A stretch of 64,000 nucleotides of DNA from an uncultured Eubacteriales bacterium (GCA_934503195.1 CAKSVM010000003.1:11598-75597), one strand, 5' to 3'. Counted from the stretch's first letter, positions 51,901 through 60,911 are shown. The notes: generated by a model not told the origin, from the sequence alone. Translations and numbers: made by a program.

Positions 51901-54900
51901 CGGGCTACGGCACGAGCGGAGACGGATTCAGACTCATAGACGGTCTCTCCTCCGGATACACCTACAAGGTCTTCACGGTAAACGGCGACAGCTATCTTCT
52001 CTACACAAGGCCGAAAGCGGACGCGACGGGCGTCGACATCCCAGAGCTTGTGCTGAGTAAGGTCGTTGTCACCGGAGACAGCCAGACCAGACTCGTGAAC
52101 CCGCTTGACAAGGACGAAACCGCGCTCGTCGTCGACGGCGACGGAACCGGAGATCTCGACTTCACCGCGGCGGTAAACGGCTCGACCGTCACCGTCACAT
52201 GGGTAAGCTACAAGACCGCGGCAGGAGAATCCACGACCGACGTCGGAACCGCGTCGAAGAACACGGTCATAAAGACCGCTACGCTTGACCTCTCGGAAGA
52301 CACGACCGCGACCGGATTCGAAAACAAGACCGTGATCTCGGCGGCCAATAATCTCTTCACCTTCCTCCCGAGCCAGACCAAAAACGCGTCTGTCTGGGCG
52401 GAGACCGTCTCGACGGCAAATGTCGAGACTATGAAGACAAACCTCAACAAGTATCTCACCTCGGTAAACAACCTCGTCGACGCGGAAAATGAGAAAGTCA
52501 CCGACATAACGAAAGCCGACGGAACCAATCCCGCGAACGCCACCGCGATTTACAGATGGAACTATCAGACCGCGCTCGACGAACTCTACGGCGACGGCTC
52601 AAAGCTTGTTCTCCGCTATGACGGCACGATCTACGATTACGCGAAGCTCTTGAATGACGAACGCGTCGAAAACATCGAAACGCACGAGACCGACGACGCG
52701 GTGATCATCGCCTTCACGACCTCCACGTCGACCTACATCGATAATGAAGGAAACGCCGCCGAGATCGGCGAGACCACCGATCTTGCGAATGTCAAGCGTC
52801 TCTATCTCATGAAGTTCAACAAGACCACAAAGTCGTTTGAGACTCCGAAGCTTCTCCGCACCGTGATCGACTTTGACAAATGCACCTCGTCGAATATAAA
52901 CCCGAAGGCGAACTCCGGAATCACTCCCGCGAAGTTCAAGGACGGCGTATATTCGCTCAGTGCGCTCGAAACCGAGTCGGTTGACCCGTACATCTCGAAT
53001 CTCAGATTCACCGACGCGAAGTTCACGATTAACGCGTCCGAAACTCTCTTCACCTTCGAGATGAACGGCAACACCTACGTCATCACTGAGGAAGACACCG
53101 CGAATATCCTCGCCGGAAGCTCCGCGAAAGTCACACCGATCTTCGCGAAGGGCGTCGCCGACACCGGAACAGACGTCGTTATCGGCTCCGACAACGAGGG
53201 CAACCTCGCGATCGTCTACTCCGCTCCGGTCTCCGGAACGACCAACAACGCGCTCTTCATCGCGTGGTGGGACGTAAACGTGAACGGCTGGGGCAGCCCG
53301 AACATCCTCGCGATGAATCATCTTCAGGTGAAGGAAGACGCCGAAAAGTATCACCTAAGCGACGAGCAGATCGAAAAGGCCTACCTCGGCGAACGCACCG
53401 GAAACGAAGAGTACGACGCGCATATCGAGTCCCTCGCGTCAGATTCCACCGCAAAGGGCGATTACGATCAGTTCACCTTCTCAAACCTCAACATGACCCT
53501 TATCAAGGTTCCGGTCGAGGTCGACGGTGCCACCACCGAGAAGGATCAGCTCATCGTCTTCTCCGAGGGCATTTATCAGAGACTTGCGGGCGGATCGTTC
53601 GAAGTGAACGGAACAACTCAGGAAACCATCATCCCGCTCGCCGCGTCCTCGCCCGAGGCTGCCGAGCTGAACAGATCGAAGACCGGATTCTACGCGGTAT
53701 CATTCGGCGCGGGCAAGCAGGGCGTCGGACTCACGAGCCTTTCGTTCATCGACAACCGCTTCACCGCCGGAACGAAGCTCTCGGGTAAGCTCGGCTTCAC
53801 CAACACCGGAACGATCGCGATCAGAGCGAGCGACGGCAACCCCGCGACCGTCACTCTCAAAGCGACAAAACAAAGCGGCGAGATTCAGAACATAGCCGTC
53901 TGGAAACTCACCGAAAATATCCGCTCGGGCGAAAATGTTTTACTCGACTTCACGATGAACACTCCGCTCACAAGCGATCTTCCGAACGGCACGATCTTCA
54001 CCGCTACAATCGCGGAGGATAAGGATTACATTGAGAAGTCTGGCGGAACCGCGCTCAATGTGACGACTCCCGCGCTCCTCACGGTCGCCGACAAGCCCGA
54101 ACTCGGAATCGAGTCGCTCACGGTCGAGCCGGTAAGAGCGGACGAAAACGTCACGACAGAAGTCGAATTCGTCATCTCGAACCGCGGAAGCAAGTCGGCC
54201 GAAAACGTCTACGTCCAGTTCTCCTACGAGTCGGGACACGACAAAAACGGCGCGCCGGTCTACTCTCCGCTCGACATCAGTAAGAACACCCTCAAGGTTG
54301 GAGAACAGCAGCAGATCCCGAGTCTCACCCGCTCGGTGACCGGAAACGACTTCGGAAACGGAATCATCCACCTCGGATTACTCGACCCGGCTTACCAGCG
54401 CACGGTCTCCGGAACGATTGACATACCGAAATCGGCGTTTGCCGACGACTCGCTGAAGCTCCATGTCGAGGTCTTCTCCGAAACCAGCGACGTGTCGTAC
54501 ATCGAAGACTTCTACAAATCGACCCACTCCGACGAGTACTCCTCGATCAACAACGTCCGCACGCTTTCGGTAAATCACAAGACCTTCTTCTCGGCTCCCG
54601 AAAAGATCACGATCGCGCTCGGAAACACTCTGAAACTCCCGATCTCCTTCATGACGACCGCCATGACCTCCGACATAACCGTCCGCGAGATCACCGACGG
54701 CACCGAAAACTGGACTCGAAAGCTCGGAATCCTCTACTATGACAGCGCGACGCAGTGCGTCGTCGCCGCTCCGAACGAAACCGGAAGCGGAATCATTCAG
54801 CTTCAGGACAGCAAGACGAACACCTTCTACGCGATCGCGTTCAGAGCGACCGAACTCGGCTCGGGAATCAACATCTTCAGGGATGACGAGAGCTTCGAGT

Positions 54901-57572
54901 TCGCCGGCGACTGGAGCTTCGTCGAAGACAGCATGGGCTGGGCAGGCGAGGAAAACGCCGAGTTCGTCCCGCCGATGAACAACGATCTCGTCAAGGCGAA
55001 CGACGGCGCGTCGGTAAGCTTCAGAACGCTCGCTGACACGATTAAGCTCCGATTTGTCGGAAAGGTGACGATCAACTCGGATCTCCCCGGATTCACCGCG
55101 GTCACGGCCGATTCGTCCGAACTGCGCGCGGTCGGAAAGTATCCGCTCGTCGTCGACTTCAATAACCCCGACGGCAAGACCCACAACGTGACGATCACCG
55201 TCACCAAGGGAACCGAACTCGACCGCTACGAGGCGACCTACGGCGAATACGTCGATCCGACTCCTCCCGTCTCCGGAGAGCCTGAGATCATATGGAGCCG
55301 CAGCTTCCCCGAAACCGCGTCGATTGAGGTGAAGGAAGGCGAAACTCCCGAAAAGGTTGAACTCATTGCCTATGTCAGCGACGACAACGGAATTCTCGAC
55401 GTCGGACTGAGATCCGATTCGGGCAAAGCGGTCATCGGAACCATCGCGAAGGTCTCCGAAAAGCTCTGGCTCGTCCCCGTGACTGTCTCGGGCAACGGAT
55501 CCTTCACCCTCACCGCGAAGAATCTCTCGGGCGTCGATTCAAAGTCGAACGTCAACGCCTACTGGTACAACGAAACCGTCACCACCGGCGCGAAGTCGAC
55601 CGCTCCGGATTTCGGCCCGGATAACGTCTCCTTCGTGAAGTCGAACGGAAAACCGATCACCGAAATTCTCCCGAGAAGCGAGAAAGCCTTTATAAATGTC
55701 GATTACAAGCTCAAGGAAGGCGAAAAGCTCACTGTCAACGGCACGGAAATGACCGGAACCCGCTATGAGGTCACGGCGAACGGATTCTACACCGTCCGCG
55801 TCACCGCTGAGGACGGCACATGGAGTCAGGTGGTCATGTACATGGATAAGCTCGAAAACGGCGACATCATGGCCTCCGCGTCGGTCGATCCGAAGAAAAA
55901 GCTCATCACGGTCACGGTCGACGCGAAGCGTCCCGACGACATCTCGGTCACCGCGTCCGGACCCGACGGAAAAGTAACCTTCACGAAGACCTCCGACGGA
56001 ATCTACACCTACAGCTACAAGAAGAGCGGCGATTACACGATCACAATCACCGACAAAATGGCGACCGAAACCCTTAAGGTCACGATCCCGAAGACGGTCG
56101 AAAAGCTCGAAGTCATCACCGCTCTGAAGACAACCTACAGCATGGGCGATCCCTTTGACATCACCGGACTCACTCTTAAGGCGACCTACTCCGACGAAAG
56201 CGAGGTCACTCTCGACGACACGTCGAAGATGAAAGTCAAGGGCTTCGACTCCTCGAAGAAGCAGACGCTGAGCCTTTCGATAAGCTATGAGGCGATTGAC
56301 GCGGCGGCGACGCTTGAAGTCACGATCCTCTTCGCCGGAAAGGTCACTCTCCTTGACGTGAACGACGACGCTTACGGCGAAGGATTCTACACCGAGGGCA
56401 AGACGGTAAGTGTCTTCCCCGGCACGCGCGACGGCTACGCGTTCGTCGGCTGGTCGACCGAAAATCTCAAACTCAGCGACAACATGGCTTCCTCCTTCAC
56501 GATGCCCGACAACTCTAAGCTCGACGAGTCCGAGATAATCCTCGTGGCAAACTGGAAGAAGCTCTCGACCGTCACTATCATAAACGGCGCGAAGAACGCT
56601 TCCGGAGCTGGTATCTACAAGGAAGGCGACGAAGTGACGATCTGGGCGGGCAAGGACAGCCGGACCTTCCTCCTCTGGAGATCGAATGACATTGAGATTC
56701 CCGAGGGAACCGGCGATCGGTTCACCTTCACGATGCCGAAGCACAACGTCACCTTCACCGCGGTCTGGCTCGGACTCCTCCCGAGTCTCCGCACGGTCAG
56801 ATTCGAGACGAACGGCGGAAGCACGATCCGCGACCTCTCCGCGCACGACGGACAGAAGATCGACCTCTCGTTCTACGTCCCGACAAAGGAAGGCTATGAG
56901 TTCACCGGATGGTTCACCGACAGCTCGCTCACAAACAGGATCGAAACCCTCACGGTAAAGGGCGACATTGTCCTCTTCGCGGGCTGGAAGCAGACCGGAT
57001 CTGAGCCGGTCGAGCCGATCACCCTTCCCTTTGACGACGTTAAGCCGGGCGACTGGTTCTATGACGACGTTTACTACGTCTACGTCAAGGGCATGATGAA
57101 CGGAACGAGCGCGACAACCTTCTCGCCTGAGCTTGAAACCTCGCGCGCGATGATCGTCACGATCCTCCATCGTCTCGAGGGCAGACCCGAGCCGGAAGGC
57201 GGATCGACCTTCACCGACGTCGAGTCTGGCAGCTGGTACGAAAAGGCGGTCACATGGGCGGCCGAAAACGGAATCGTCAACGGCTACGGCGAAGGAATCT
57301 TCGGCCCGTCCGACCCCGTAACCCGCGAGCAGCTCGCCGCGATCCTTTACCGCTACTCGAACTTCAAGGGAATCGACACGACGGTTGAGGCCGAGGAAAT
57401 TCTGAAGAACTTCACCGACGCGCACGAGATCAGCTCCTACGCGCTTGACCCGATGAAGTGGGCGGTTGACCGCGGACTTATAAACGGAATGACGACGACC
57501 ACGCTCGCTCCGACCTCCACCGCGCTCCGCAGTCAGGCGGCCGCGATCTTCCACAGATTCTGCGAGAACTGA
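45939..57572 (+). CDS. Giant SLH-domain surface protein with Calx-beta, Ig-like and InlB-type repeats
   Basis: A 3,877-residue secreted protein, 11.6 kb in one unbroken frame. A signal peptide ends near PIQTLA (residue 25). Calx-beta-like domains are near residues 70-150 and 366-480, and a long beta-rich region runs to about 1420. A Pro/Gly/Ser/Thr/Gln-rich linker covers about 1423-1567. Residues about 1615-1930 hold hydrophobic strand-rich segments (FTFFPLLYIYLKTGFEI, IGIDLLKFELYLKATLGLG). A CARDB-like domain lies near 2718-2800, a bacterial Ig-like domain near 3385-3465, InlB/Flg_new-type GW-rich repeats at about 3468-3686, and three SLH domains at about 3696-3748, 3757-3811 and 3825-3877. 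The SLH set binds secondary cell-wall polymer. Codons are strongly C-ending, suggesting high expression. Ligand or role unknown; adhesion or glycan binding is plausible. Confidence 0.93.
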   Translation: MNKRILSSLLVFAMLISAMPIQTLAYFRYKDDEILKHAESSLEIPLKDSDGKVSTLNYDATWDEIYPFGAFVFGNFEAAINEGASDGSQTVTIPVYRLGGTKGRAEVTVRFDPAATKTAADADSYSYALSGRDDITIEYENPQPIAKYQPLGKAHVYAGCGILDKDVTDDEGEAFATIFSLDNVKADSFKWQFTEIEINMSGNDDIKVITDWTDLADALTSEITVNNTDIVYDINKSDGVYKMRDFRCVYTVDGKTYCSDTWYFGERYVEEEEEVLPEMPEKTPDAEDPTYSTLEIEEEFGSAAFTLVFAEDEWVKNIIITAKDDEIGELPELGLFTLYENNGGAIYHAASTFTLLVNDDDPLGESAVGFETASIEADQDAGSVSVKIVRTGDNSYPVSVEYSTSDLDAAAGKQYSPVSGTLMFAGDINEATVTIPLIKESAREDILSFELTLSDLKGGKGSAAISSGSIRIDLTSSGRSQGITEGTNLATIIAGSAGEDVSGNVLTGDPLIPEAGTHDGIQTSSDDSPSPAKYNDNKIVTRSHTYEKGLIFSRSDYSDSTKYWRDYELVVGAVGGEYAAPMSLFTVFKAPAFTENSGGYSGTKANFSATQSSILLQHNHNTGFTSLEIANASLLFSDISWRFSWPTIGVAQAGRKEKDYLYVMPFAMVSYPSATNPNGGVKDWNGNAANFFSAKTRDTSWSGSDSLAMIYGRGLGFSFGLSLNKNGGQYPTWQESSKGLSDNDTKSGTNGSSKVTLDNLTLKRRYFGNSTLGFTIHTANDKDIGNPGDYAIFDEDSTVYQSIRPEVTIVPNAGGVTSGGQLYVGSKLKVDFKNLADYIIPQDGYITDYIYLTDNHGAVCKPQIERASDSTYYVTLLWSGMNETSLSSDRSYTLNVVMERRQEIFIDVGPSVVGNDNGAISTAWDKFLFEGEGGSINLRYAKFGYNTTTTRSDSPKHFKQSSGTATYNYDLVGNTTASRSLKLSRNSGKDSTFSNLQYINLGQDPDDVILFNGRSYKGNENIYLTQADLAQSKLVFYFYDSTCLSNQTDMSITISDTYLYFDVNGNGVIDGYFDEETGYFVLDKDENGNEIDLNLGIISGSFDEKTFQPIVDKDGGVHQYFFKVIYKTSPRSLKAPVGASDTDTLRILPFFASTVTDGGRYSTLTKEQLSYRYVAAGYMRTDKNGTAYYDSSDGHPMYGEAATKTSMIDIPLGGDVSPVYKEYDKTQNKWLWHWTPNFWGQLLFPYENPAPISHDMNMTGEAVAIAGEEPTWDIVEKKRVQKLSPDGAARVNGYLGSLTGNNTFGLAVTEEPYVTENGTRVKKKLSSLDDIAHDSLALGEVSAIPNADYLTLSNGSGDAGDSEGDAAGAGSMPEFEADLGISLPSTEFGLSDYAKIIMDGNSVGFSIGIPLLKMEKEFPGDNSNAQQGQTTPTPGDQTQPNPGQGGQGSTNPPASGSTTPGQTTTAPATPATGNPNQNSGGASGATPSTPGTTQNPTPPSSTTGSWTPARPNVPTTTAPNSGTPASSGGQSGNQGGQSGQSGNNGSRTGGSASASPSSTSTEPATTSLSKSFKDANESMEMLRKFVSTRGQSLSEELTKQRNEAKGMGGVKSKKAEASFSVALVIMFEYNPLDNGYYFKTATVAAAVSFEFTLQYRFTFFPLLYIYLKTGFEIKISTGLGVDRVGVEGNDAKAVSASAFSGVGLEVKEIGETKLKKGQAYILDTTLSTNSENKVTGLHLYMDGSFYMEVLEGEGADTEASLAQKVDSYVKDPKAYKEANGDDYFSSGRLKSNGEDPVEVYFKKHDGRVIVILTALEEEARITSAKEVTGAKSVVYWQGIKIEPSGFIEVGAGIGIDLLKFELYLKATLGLGFSFGAYNTDKQAYEPASFDSFALSAAIGFRVTVLFFNYSMDLLGYYLTYNKGEGWTSQFAALNGAVPLNGSRSGASDSSYVHVTGPENNWYDVRVDGETPMTRAYDPTDKNARFQISGYGTSGDGFRLIDGLSSGYTYKVFTVNGDSYLLYTRPKADATGVDIPELVLSKVVVTGDSQTRLVNPLDKDETALVVDGDGTGDLDFTAAVNGSTVTVTWVSYKTAAGESTTDVGTASKNTVIKTATLDLSEDTTATGFENKTVISAANNLFTFLPSQTKNASVWAETVSTANVETMKTNLNKYLTSVNNLVDAENEKVTDITKADGTNPANATAIYRWNYQTALDELYGDGSKLVLRYDGTIYDYAKLLNDERVENIETHETDDAVIIAFTTSTSTYIDNEGNAAEIGETTDLANVKRLYLMKFNKTTKSFETPKLLRTVIDFDKCTSSNINPKANSGITPAKFKDGVYSLSALETESVDPYISNLRFTDAKFTINASETLFTFEMNGNTYVITEEDTANILAGSSAKVTPIFAKGVADTGTDVVIGSDNEGNLAIVYSAPVSGTTNNALFIAWWDVNVNGWGSPNILAMNHLQVKEDAEKYHLSDEQIEKAYLGERTGNEEYDAHIESLASDSTAKGDYDQFTFSNLNMTLIKVPVEVDGATTEKDQLIVFSEGIYQRLAGGSFEVNGTTQETIIPLAASSPEAAELNRSKTGFYAVSFGAGKQGVGLTSLSFIDNRFTAGTKLSGKLGFTNTGTIAIRASDGNPATVTLKATKQSGEIQNIAVWKLTENIRSGENVLLDFTMNTPLTSDLPNGTIFTATIAEDKDYIEKSGGTALNVTTPALLTVADKPELGIESLTVEPVRADENVTTEVEFVISNRGSKSAENVYVQFSYESGHDKNGAPVYSPLDISKNTLKVGEQQQIPSLTRSVTGNDFGNGIIHLGLLDPAYQRTVSGTIDIPKSAFADDSLKLHVEVFSETSDVSYIEDFYKSTHSDEYSSINNVRTLSVNHKTFFSAPEKITIALGNTLKLPISFMTTAMTSDITVREITDGTENWTRKLGILYYDSATQCVVAAPNETGSGIIQLQDSKTNTFYAIAFRATELGSGINIFRDDESFEFAGDWSFVEDSMGWAGEENAEFVPPMNNDLVKANDGASVSFRTLADTIKLRFVGKVTINSDLPGFTAVTADSSELRAVGKYPLVVDFNNPDGKTHNVTITVTKGTELDRYEATYGEYVDPTPPVSGEPEIIWSRSFPETASIEVKEGETPEKVELIAYVSDDNGILDVGLRSDSGKAVIGTIAKVSEKLWLVPVTVSGNGSFTLTAKNLSGVDSKSNVNAYWYNETVTTGAKSTAPDFGPDNVSFVKSNGKPITEILPRSEKAFINVDYKLKEGEKLTVNGTEMTGTRYEVTANGFYTVRVTAEDGTWSQVVMYMDKLENGDIMASASVDPKKKLITVTVDAKRPDDISVTASGPDGKVTFTKTSDGIYTYSYKKSGDYTITITDKMATETLKVTIPKTVEKLEVITALKTTYSMGDPFDITGLTLKATYSDESEVTLDDTSKMKVKGFDSSKKQTLSLSISYEAIDAAATLEVTILFAGKVTLLDVNDDAYGEGFYTEGKTVSVFPGTRDGYAFVGWSTENLKLSDNMASSFTMPDNSKLDESEIILVANWKKLSTVTIINGAKNASGAGIYKEGDEVTIWAGKDSRTFLLWRSNDIEIPEGTGDRFTFTMPKHNVTFTAVWLGLLPSLRTVRFETNGGSTIRDLSAHDGQKIDLSFYVPTKEGYEFTGWFTDSSLTNRIETLTVKGDIVLFAGWKQTGSEPVEPITLPFDDVKPGDWFYDDVYYVYVKGMMNGTSATTFSPELETSRAMIVTILHRLEGRPEPEGGSTFTDVESGSWYEKAVTWAAENGIVNGYGEGIFGPSDPVTREQLAAILYRYSNFKGIDTTVEAEEILKNFTDAHEISSYALDPMKWAVDRGLINGMTTTTLAPTSTALRSQAAAIFHRFCEN

Positions 57573-57604
57573 CACAAAAGCCCGCCCGGAACATTCCGGA
57601 CAGA

Positions 57605-57630
57605 GGTGCTGCCGTGAAAACGGCAGCACC
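57605..57630 (+). other. Perfect hairpin after giant gene
   Basis: GGTGCTGCCGT, GAAA loop, ACGGCAGCACC, 33 bp after the stop. There is no T tract, so it may protect the mRNA end. Confidence 0.55.
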
Positions 57631-57733
57631 GAAAAAGCGAAACCCGATACCCGCAAGGGGTTGGCATGACATAAAGATCGAAAAAATTTCCGGATATCGA
57701 GAAAAAAGGAAGGCCGAATGACCTTCCGTGGCT

Positions 57734-57762
57734 CCCCGGCGCGTTTGGCGCCGGGGGTTTTT
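57734..57762 (+). terminator. Rho-independent terminator of giant gene
   Basis: CCCCGGCGC (57734-57742), GTTTG loop, GCGCCGGGG (57748-57756), then five T. Confidence 0.85.
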
Positions 57763-57767
57763 GTATC

Positions 57768-59204
57768 TCAGTTTTCCTTAAACAGCGCGTAAAGCTCGTC
57801 GAGACGGTAAACTCTCGAAGCGAGATCCGACGCGAGATTCGGATCGTTATTATTGACGTGAGTACGTATAAGCGTGTTGACCGAGCCGCACCAGTCGCCG
57901 AAGACAAACGCGATATCAAACGACGCTCCGCCGACAAGTATGTCAACCATCTCAGCCGTTTTTTCGTCGGCCGAATATTTCTGCTTGAGCGCGATATCGT
58001 AGTAGACCGGATAGACCTTCTCATAGGTTTCGCGGCAGAGTGCCTCGGTGACGAACCCGATGAAATCGTCGTCTTTTGCCGTCACCGGGATTCCCCAGAC
58101 CGTGTACTGGTCGCGGATGAGCGTATGATACTCCTCCTGCTTCTCGTCCCACTTCGGCATCGGGAGGATTCCGTACTCGTCCTTCATCGAGCGGTAGAGA
58201 TCGAACGCCGACATAAGTGTCGAGGTCGCGAAGACCGAATGCCCCTCCGAGAAGATCACGTCTCCGTAGTGCGAAACCGTCGTGTTCGTCTTCTCGAAAT
58301 TCTTCACGCCCTCATTGCCGTAGTATAGTGTGAGCAGCTTTTCAAGGATCGACGCCGTCTTTTCGGTGTTGACCTCGATCTTTATCCCGTCCTTTGTCCT
58401 TGAGGTCAGCTTCTGATCAAACGCAAAGACCCAGAAGTCGGGTGTGCTGTCCATCATGCAGGTGAGGCCGTAGCGGTCTTCGATCGTCTGTTTTCCGTCG
58501 CTGTCAAGGTCGACGTACATTTCCTTGACGAGATTCGCGAAGCAGTCGATCGTCCACCTTCCATCCATTACCGTCTTGTAAAGGCTGGCTGAGTCGAGTC
58601 CGTAATCGGCGGCGAGCTTCACGTTCCAGAACATCCCATAGGCCGACTGCATCGCGCTCAGCGAAAGCGCGCCGGTCAGAGTGTACAGTTTGTTGTTTAT
58701 CGTGAGGCTGTCATTGATCGTCTGATTCCACCACTCACCGCCGAGATCGAGATTCGGGATGTCGATCCAGTTCCGGTAAATTCTGTTCGAAATTGCCTGA
58801 TTCGACGAGTAGGCGAAATGCCCGACGAGATCATAAACGTCGTCGCCAGCGAGAACGAGCTTCACGATCGGCTGATAGAAGTTGTACTTATTCACCGAGT
58901 CCTCGACAAGCGAGACAATTCTGAAGCCGTACTTCTCCTCGAGCCGCAGATTCCGGTCATAAACCGCGTCGCTCGCGACGTCTCCGGTCGCCTCGTCGGC
59001 GTAAATCTGGTAGCGGTAGTCGGGCGACGTGACGACGCGGAGTTCCTTTCCGTCGAAATTCCGTGCGGGAAGCTCGTTTGAGGTCGTCTCAACCCCGGCT
59101 GTGGTTCCACCTCCGTCGGTCGTCGTCTCCGGGACTCCTGACTCGCCGCAGGAGGTCAGAGCCGCCAGAAAAAGTGTCAGCGCAATGATTCTTTTTGTTT
59201 TCAT
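57768..59204 (-). CDS. Extracellular solute-binding lipoprotein, paralogue 7
   Basis: A 478-residue lipoprotein, lipobox LTSC (Cys19), Thr/Gly linker. Shares TGDVASDAVYDRNLRLEEKYG, the acidic loop DLDSDGKQTIED near residue 230, YGILPMPKWDEKQEEYH and the C-terminal layout with copies 1-6, but lies 18 kb away from the nearest of them. The ATG at 59204 follows AAGGAGAG; the upstream extension to 59393 crosses the promoter. No AraC gene or permease is adjacent. It stands between the giant surface protein and an unknown gene. Confidence 0.85.
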   Translation of the reverse strand: MKTKRIIALTLFLAALTSCGESGVPETTTDGGGTTAGVETTSNELPARNFDGKELRVVTSPDYRYQIYADEATGDVASDAVYDRNLRLEEKYGFRIVSLVEDSVNKYNFYQPIVKLVLAGDDVYDLVGHFAYSSNQAISNRIYRNWIDIPNLDLGGEWWNQTINDSLTINNKLYTLTGALSLSAMQSAYGMFWNVKLAADYGLDSASLYKTVMDGRWTIDCFANLVKEMYVDLDSDGKQTIEDRYGLTCMMDSTPDFWVFAFDQKLTSRTKDGIKIEVNTEKTASILEKLLTLYYGNEGVKNFEKTNTTVSHYGDVIFSEGHSVFATSTLMSAFDLYRSMKDEYGILPMPKWDEKQEEYHTLIRDQYTVWGIPVTAKDDDFIGFVTEALCRETYEKVYPVYYDIALKQKYSADEKTAEMVDILVGGASFDIAFVFGDWCGSVNTLIRTHVNNNDPNLASDLASRVYRLDELYALFKEN

Positions 59205-59235
59205 TTCATTCTCTCCTTGAAATTTATGATAACCC

Positions 59236-59264
59236 ATTATAACCCGCCGGAATGGATTTGTCAA
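59236..59264 (-). promoter_or_regulatory. Sigma-A promoter of solute-binding protein 7
   Basis: On the minus strand TTGACA (59259-59264), 17-bp spacer, TATAAT (59236-59241). The 260 bp from 59265 to 59521 show nothing else I can name. Confidence 0.85.
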
Positions 59265-59521
59265 GCCAAATGAACCGCGCCGTGATAGATTCATGACGGA
59301 TTTCGTAAAACACCCCCCCTGTTTGCGTGAATCCGCGCAGGAAAAGTCGGATACGGTAAAATTTCCTTTTTCTGACTCTATCCGCAAAGCCACGCGCCGG
59401 ATCTACGAGAAAGCGGCGTTTTTTTTGACGGCATAGATTTCAAAAGTTCAAGTAAAATTTGTCAAAAGTGTAAAAATAGTTGATTTTCGCCCGGAAAAAT
59501 AAAAAAATAAGCAGAAATCGC

Positions 59522-59550
59522 TTGAAATTGTCCGCGAGATGTGCTATAAT
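59522..59550 (+). promoter_or_regulatory. Sigma-A promoter of unknown gene
   Basis: TTGAAA (59522-59527), 17-bp spacer, TATAAT (59545-59550). Confidence 0.85.
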
Positions 59551-59583
59551 AATGTCGTAAGCACATTTGTGAGGAGATTAAAA

Positions 59584-60510
59584 ATGGGATACTACCGTGA
59601 ATTTGTAAAATCGGGCGTCGATCTTTCGTCATTCGGACTTAACAAAAGCAATATAAAATCCGGATTTTTCTGCACTCCGCGCGGCGCGGCCATCATCGGG
59701 GATGGAAACCGCGGCGGAATTCACTACTGTTTCGTCCGTGAATTCGGCGAAAAGGTTTTCGCGGTAAGCCCCGAAAACGAGCCGGGTAACTACGTTCATA
59801 TAATCGCGCGGAATTTCAAGGATTTTCTCAGACTCCTTCTTGCCGTCGGAAACGCCGACACGCTTGAGGCCGTCTGGCACGTGAGCCGCGAGGAATTCGA
59901 CGGGCTTGTGAAACGCCCCGAGGAATTCGCGAAGATCTCGCTCCGTTCGATCGGGATCACACCGATGGAGATGCCCTATGAATATGTCAGAATCGTTCAG
60001 GAAGAATTCGACATCCGCAGAATAAAATATCAGGCCGGCTGTCCGCTCCCCGACTACGACGAAAAGAGCGTCGCGAACTGGCAGGTCTACTTCGGCCGCG
60101 GCTTCGGCGAGGCGGGCGGACGCTCAAAGCCCTGCCTTGAAACCCGGGTCGACAAGAGCTTCGATTTTCTCGGCGGGACGTGGCGGATCCTGTCGGTCTA
60201 CGCCTGCGCCGGCGGAGTGATGCTCGATATGCTCGAACCGCTCACAAATGAAAAGCTCAGCTACTCGCCGTCGATCGTCGCAAACGGAAAAAGCCTCACG
60301 CCGAGCCGCGACGACAACGTCCGCCTTGAGGGAAGCCACAAGGATATCGGCGCGAAAAGCGCGTCCGAGCACTATCATATTCCCTACGGCTGCGGTCAGA
60401 CCGTGCGCAGGTGGTGCTTCCCGTGGCCGAGACGCCGCCATCCCGATCTCCGCTCGATGACCGCGACCTTCAACGCCGGAGACGACTCGACAGTCATCGA
60501 AATCGTCTGA
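59584..60510 (+). CDS. Hypothetical protein
   Basis: A 308-residue soluble protein that I do not recognise. The N-terminal 120 residues (GDGNRGGIHYCFVREFG, then YVHIIARNFKDFLRLLLAVG) vaguely resemble the SMI1/SUKH pattern of a small beta sheet ending in a helix. The C-terminal part from about residue 175 is beta-rich with several Cys, His and Trp residues (EHYHIPYGCG, RRWCFPWPRRRHPD). GAGGAG lies 6-7 nt before the ATG at 59584; the longer frame from 59539 crosses the -10 box. Its own promoter separates it from the downstream T-box operon. Function unknown. Confidence 0.75.
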   Translation: MGYYREFVKSGVDLSSFGLNKSNIKSGFFCTPRGAAIIGDGNRGGIHYCFVREFGEKVFAVSPENEPGNYVHIIARNFKDFLRLLLAVGNADTLEAVWHVSREEFDGLVKRPEEFAKISLRSIGITPMEMPYEYVRIVQEEFDIRRIKYQAGCPLPDYDEKSVANWQVYFGRGFGEAGGRSKPCLETRVDKSFDFLGGTWRILSVYACAGGVMLDMLEPLTNEKLSYSPSIVANGKSLTPSRDDNVRLEGSHKDIGAKSASEHYHIPYGCGQTVRRWCFPWPRRRHPDLRSMTATFNAGDDSTVIEIV

Positions 60511-60583
60511 GTCTGTGAAAAGCGTACAAACCCGGATGTCGGAAAAGCGTCGAAATTTGTCAGCGGAAATTCGCGTTTTCCTC

Positions 60584-60612
60584 TTGACAAACCGGCGGAC
60601 ACGTGCTATAAT
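60584..60612 (+). promoter_or_regulatory. Sigma-A promoter of trpXYZ T-box transcript
   Basis: TTGACA (60584-60589), 17-bp spacer, TATAAT (60607-60612). Confidence 0.9.
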
Positions 60613-60619
60613 ATAATCA

Positions 60620-60911
60620 GTATAAGACAAAACCGCTGAAGCGGAGATCAAACCGTCATGGACGCGATACAGAGAGTGTTGATGCTGAGATAACACATGA
60701 AATGTCGGACGGCAAATGGACCGCCAAGGGCTTTGGGGAAAGGCTTTTTGCCGAGTATCCGGGACGTGATTCTGCGTAAAGGAAAAGATATGTGAAGGCA
60801 TATCGCAAAGTGTACGGCCTCATCACCGTAAAATAAGGTGGCACCGCAGGTTTATAACCTGTCCTTATGAATTTCCCTTTTCGGGATTATTCTGAAGGAC
60901 AGGTTTTGTTT
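60620..60911 (+). promoter_or_regulatory. Tryptophan T-box riboswitch with terminator/antiterminator
   Basis: The T-box sequence AAGGTGGCACCGC is at 60835-60847. The terminator stem AACCTGTCCTT / AAGGACAGGTT spans about 60856-60906 and ends in a T-rich run. In Stem I, GCGG/CCGC and CCGTC/GACGG helices enclose a specifier loop whose 3-prime side reads CAAATGGA, giving the codon UGG (60717-60719) followed by A, as expected for tRNA-Trp. AGAGAG near 60671 fits the distal-loop region. Uncharged tRNA-Trp should allow read-through into trpXYZ. Confidence 0.92.

Noticed and set aside
55539..57656. A 705-codon open frame on the minus strand inside the giant gene
   Set aside because: It mirrors the strongly biased plus-strand codons, has no ribosome site and reads as low-complexity Arg/Asp/Val; many similar long antisense frames lie along the same gene.
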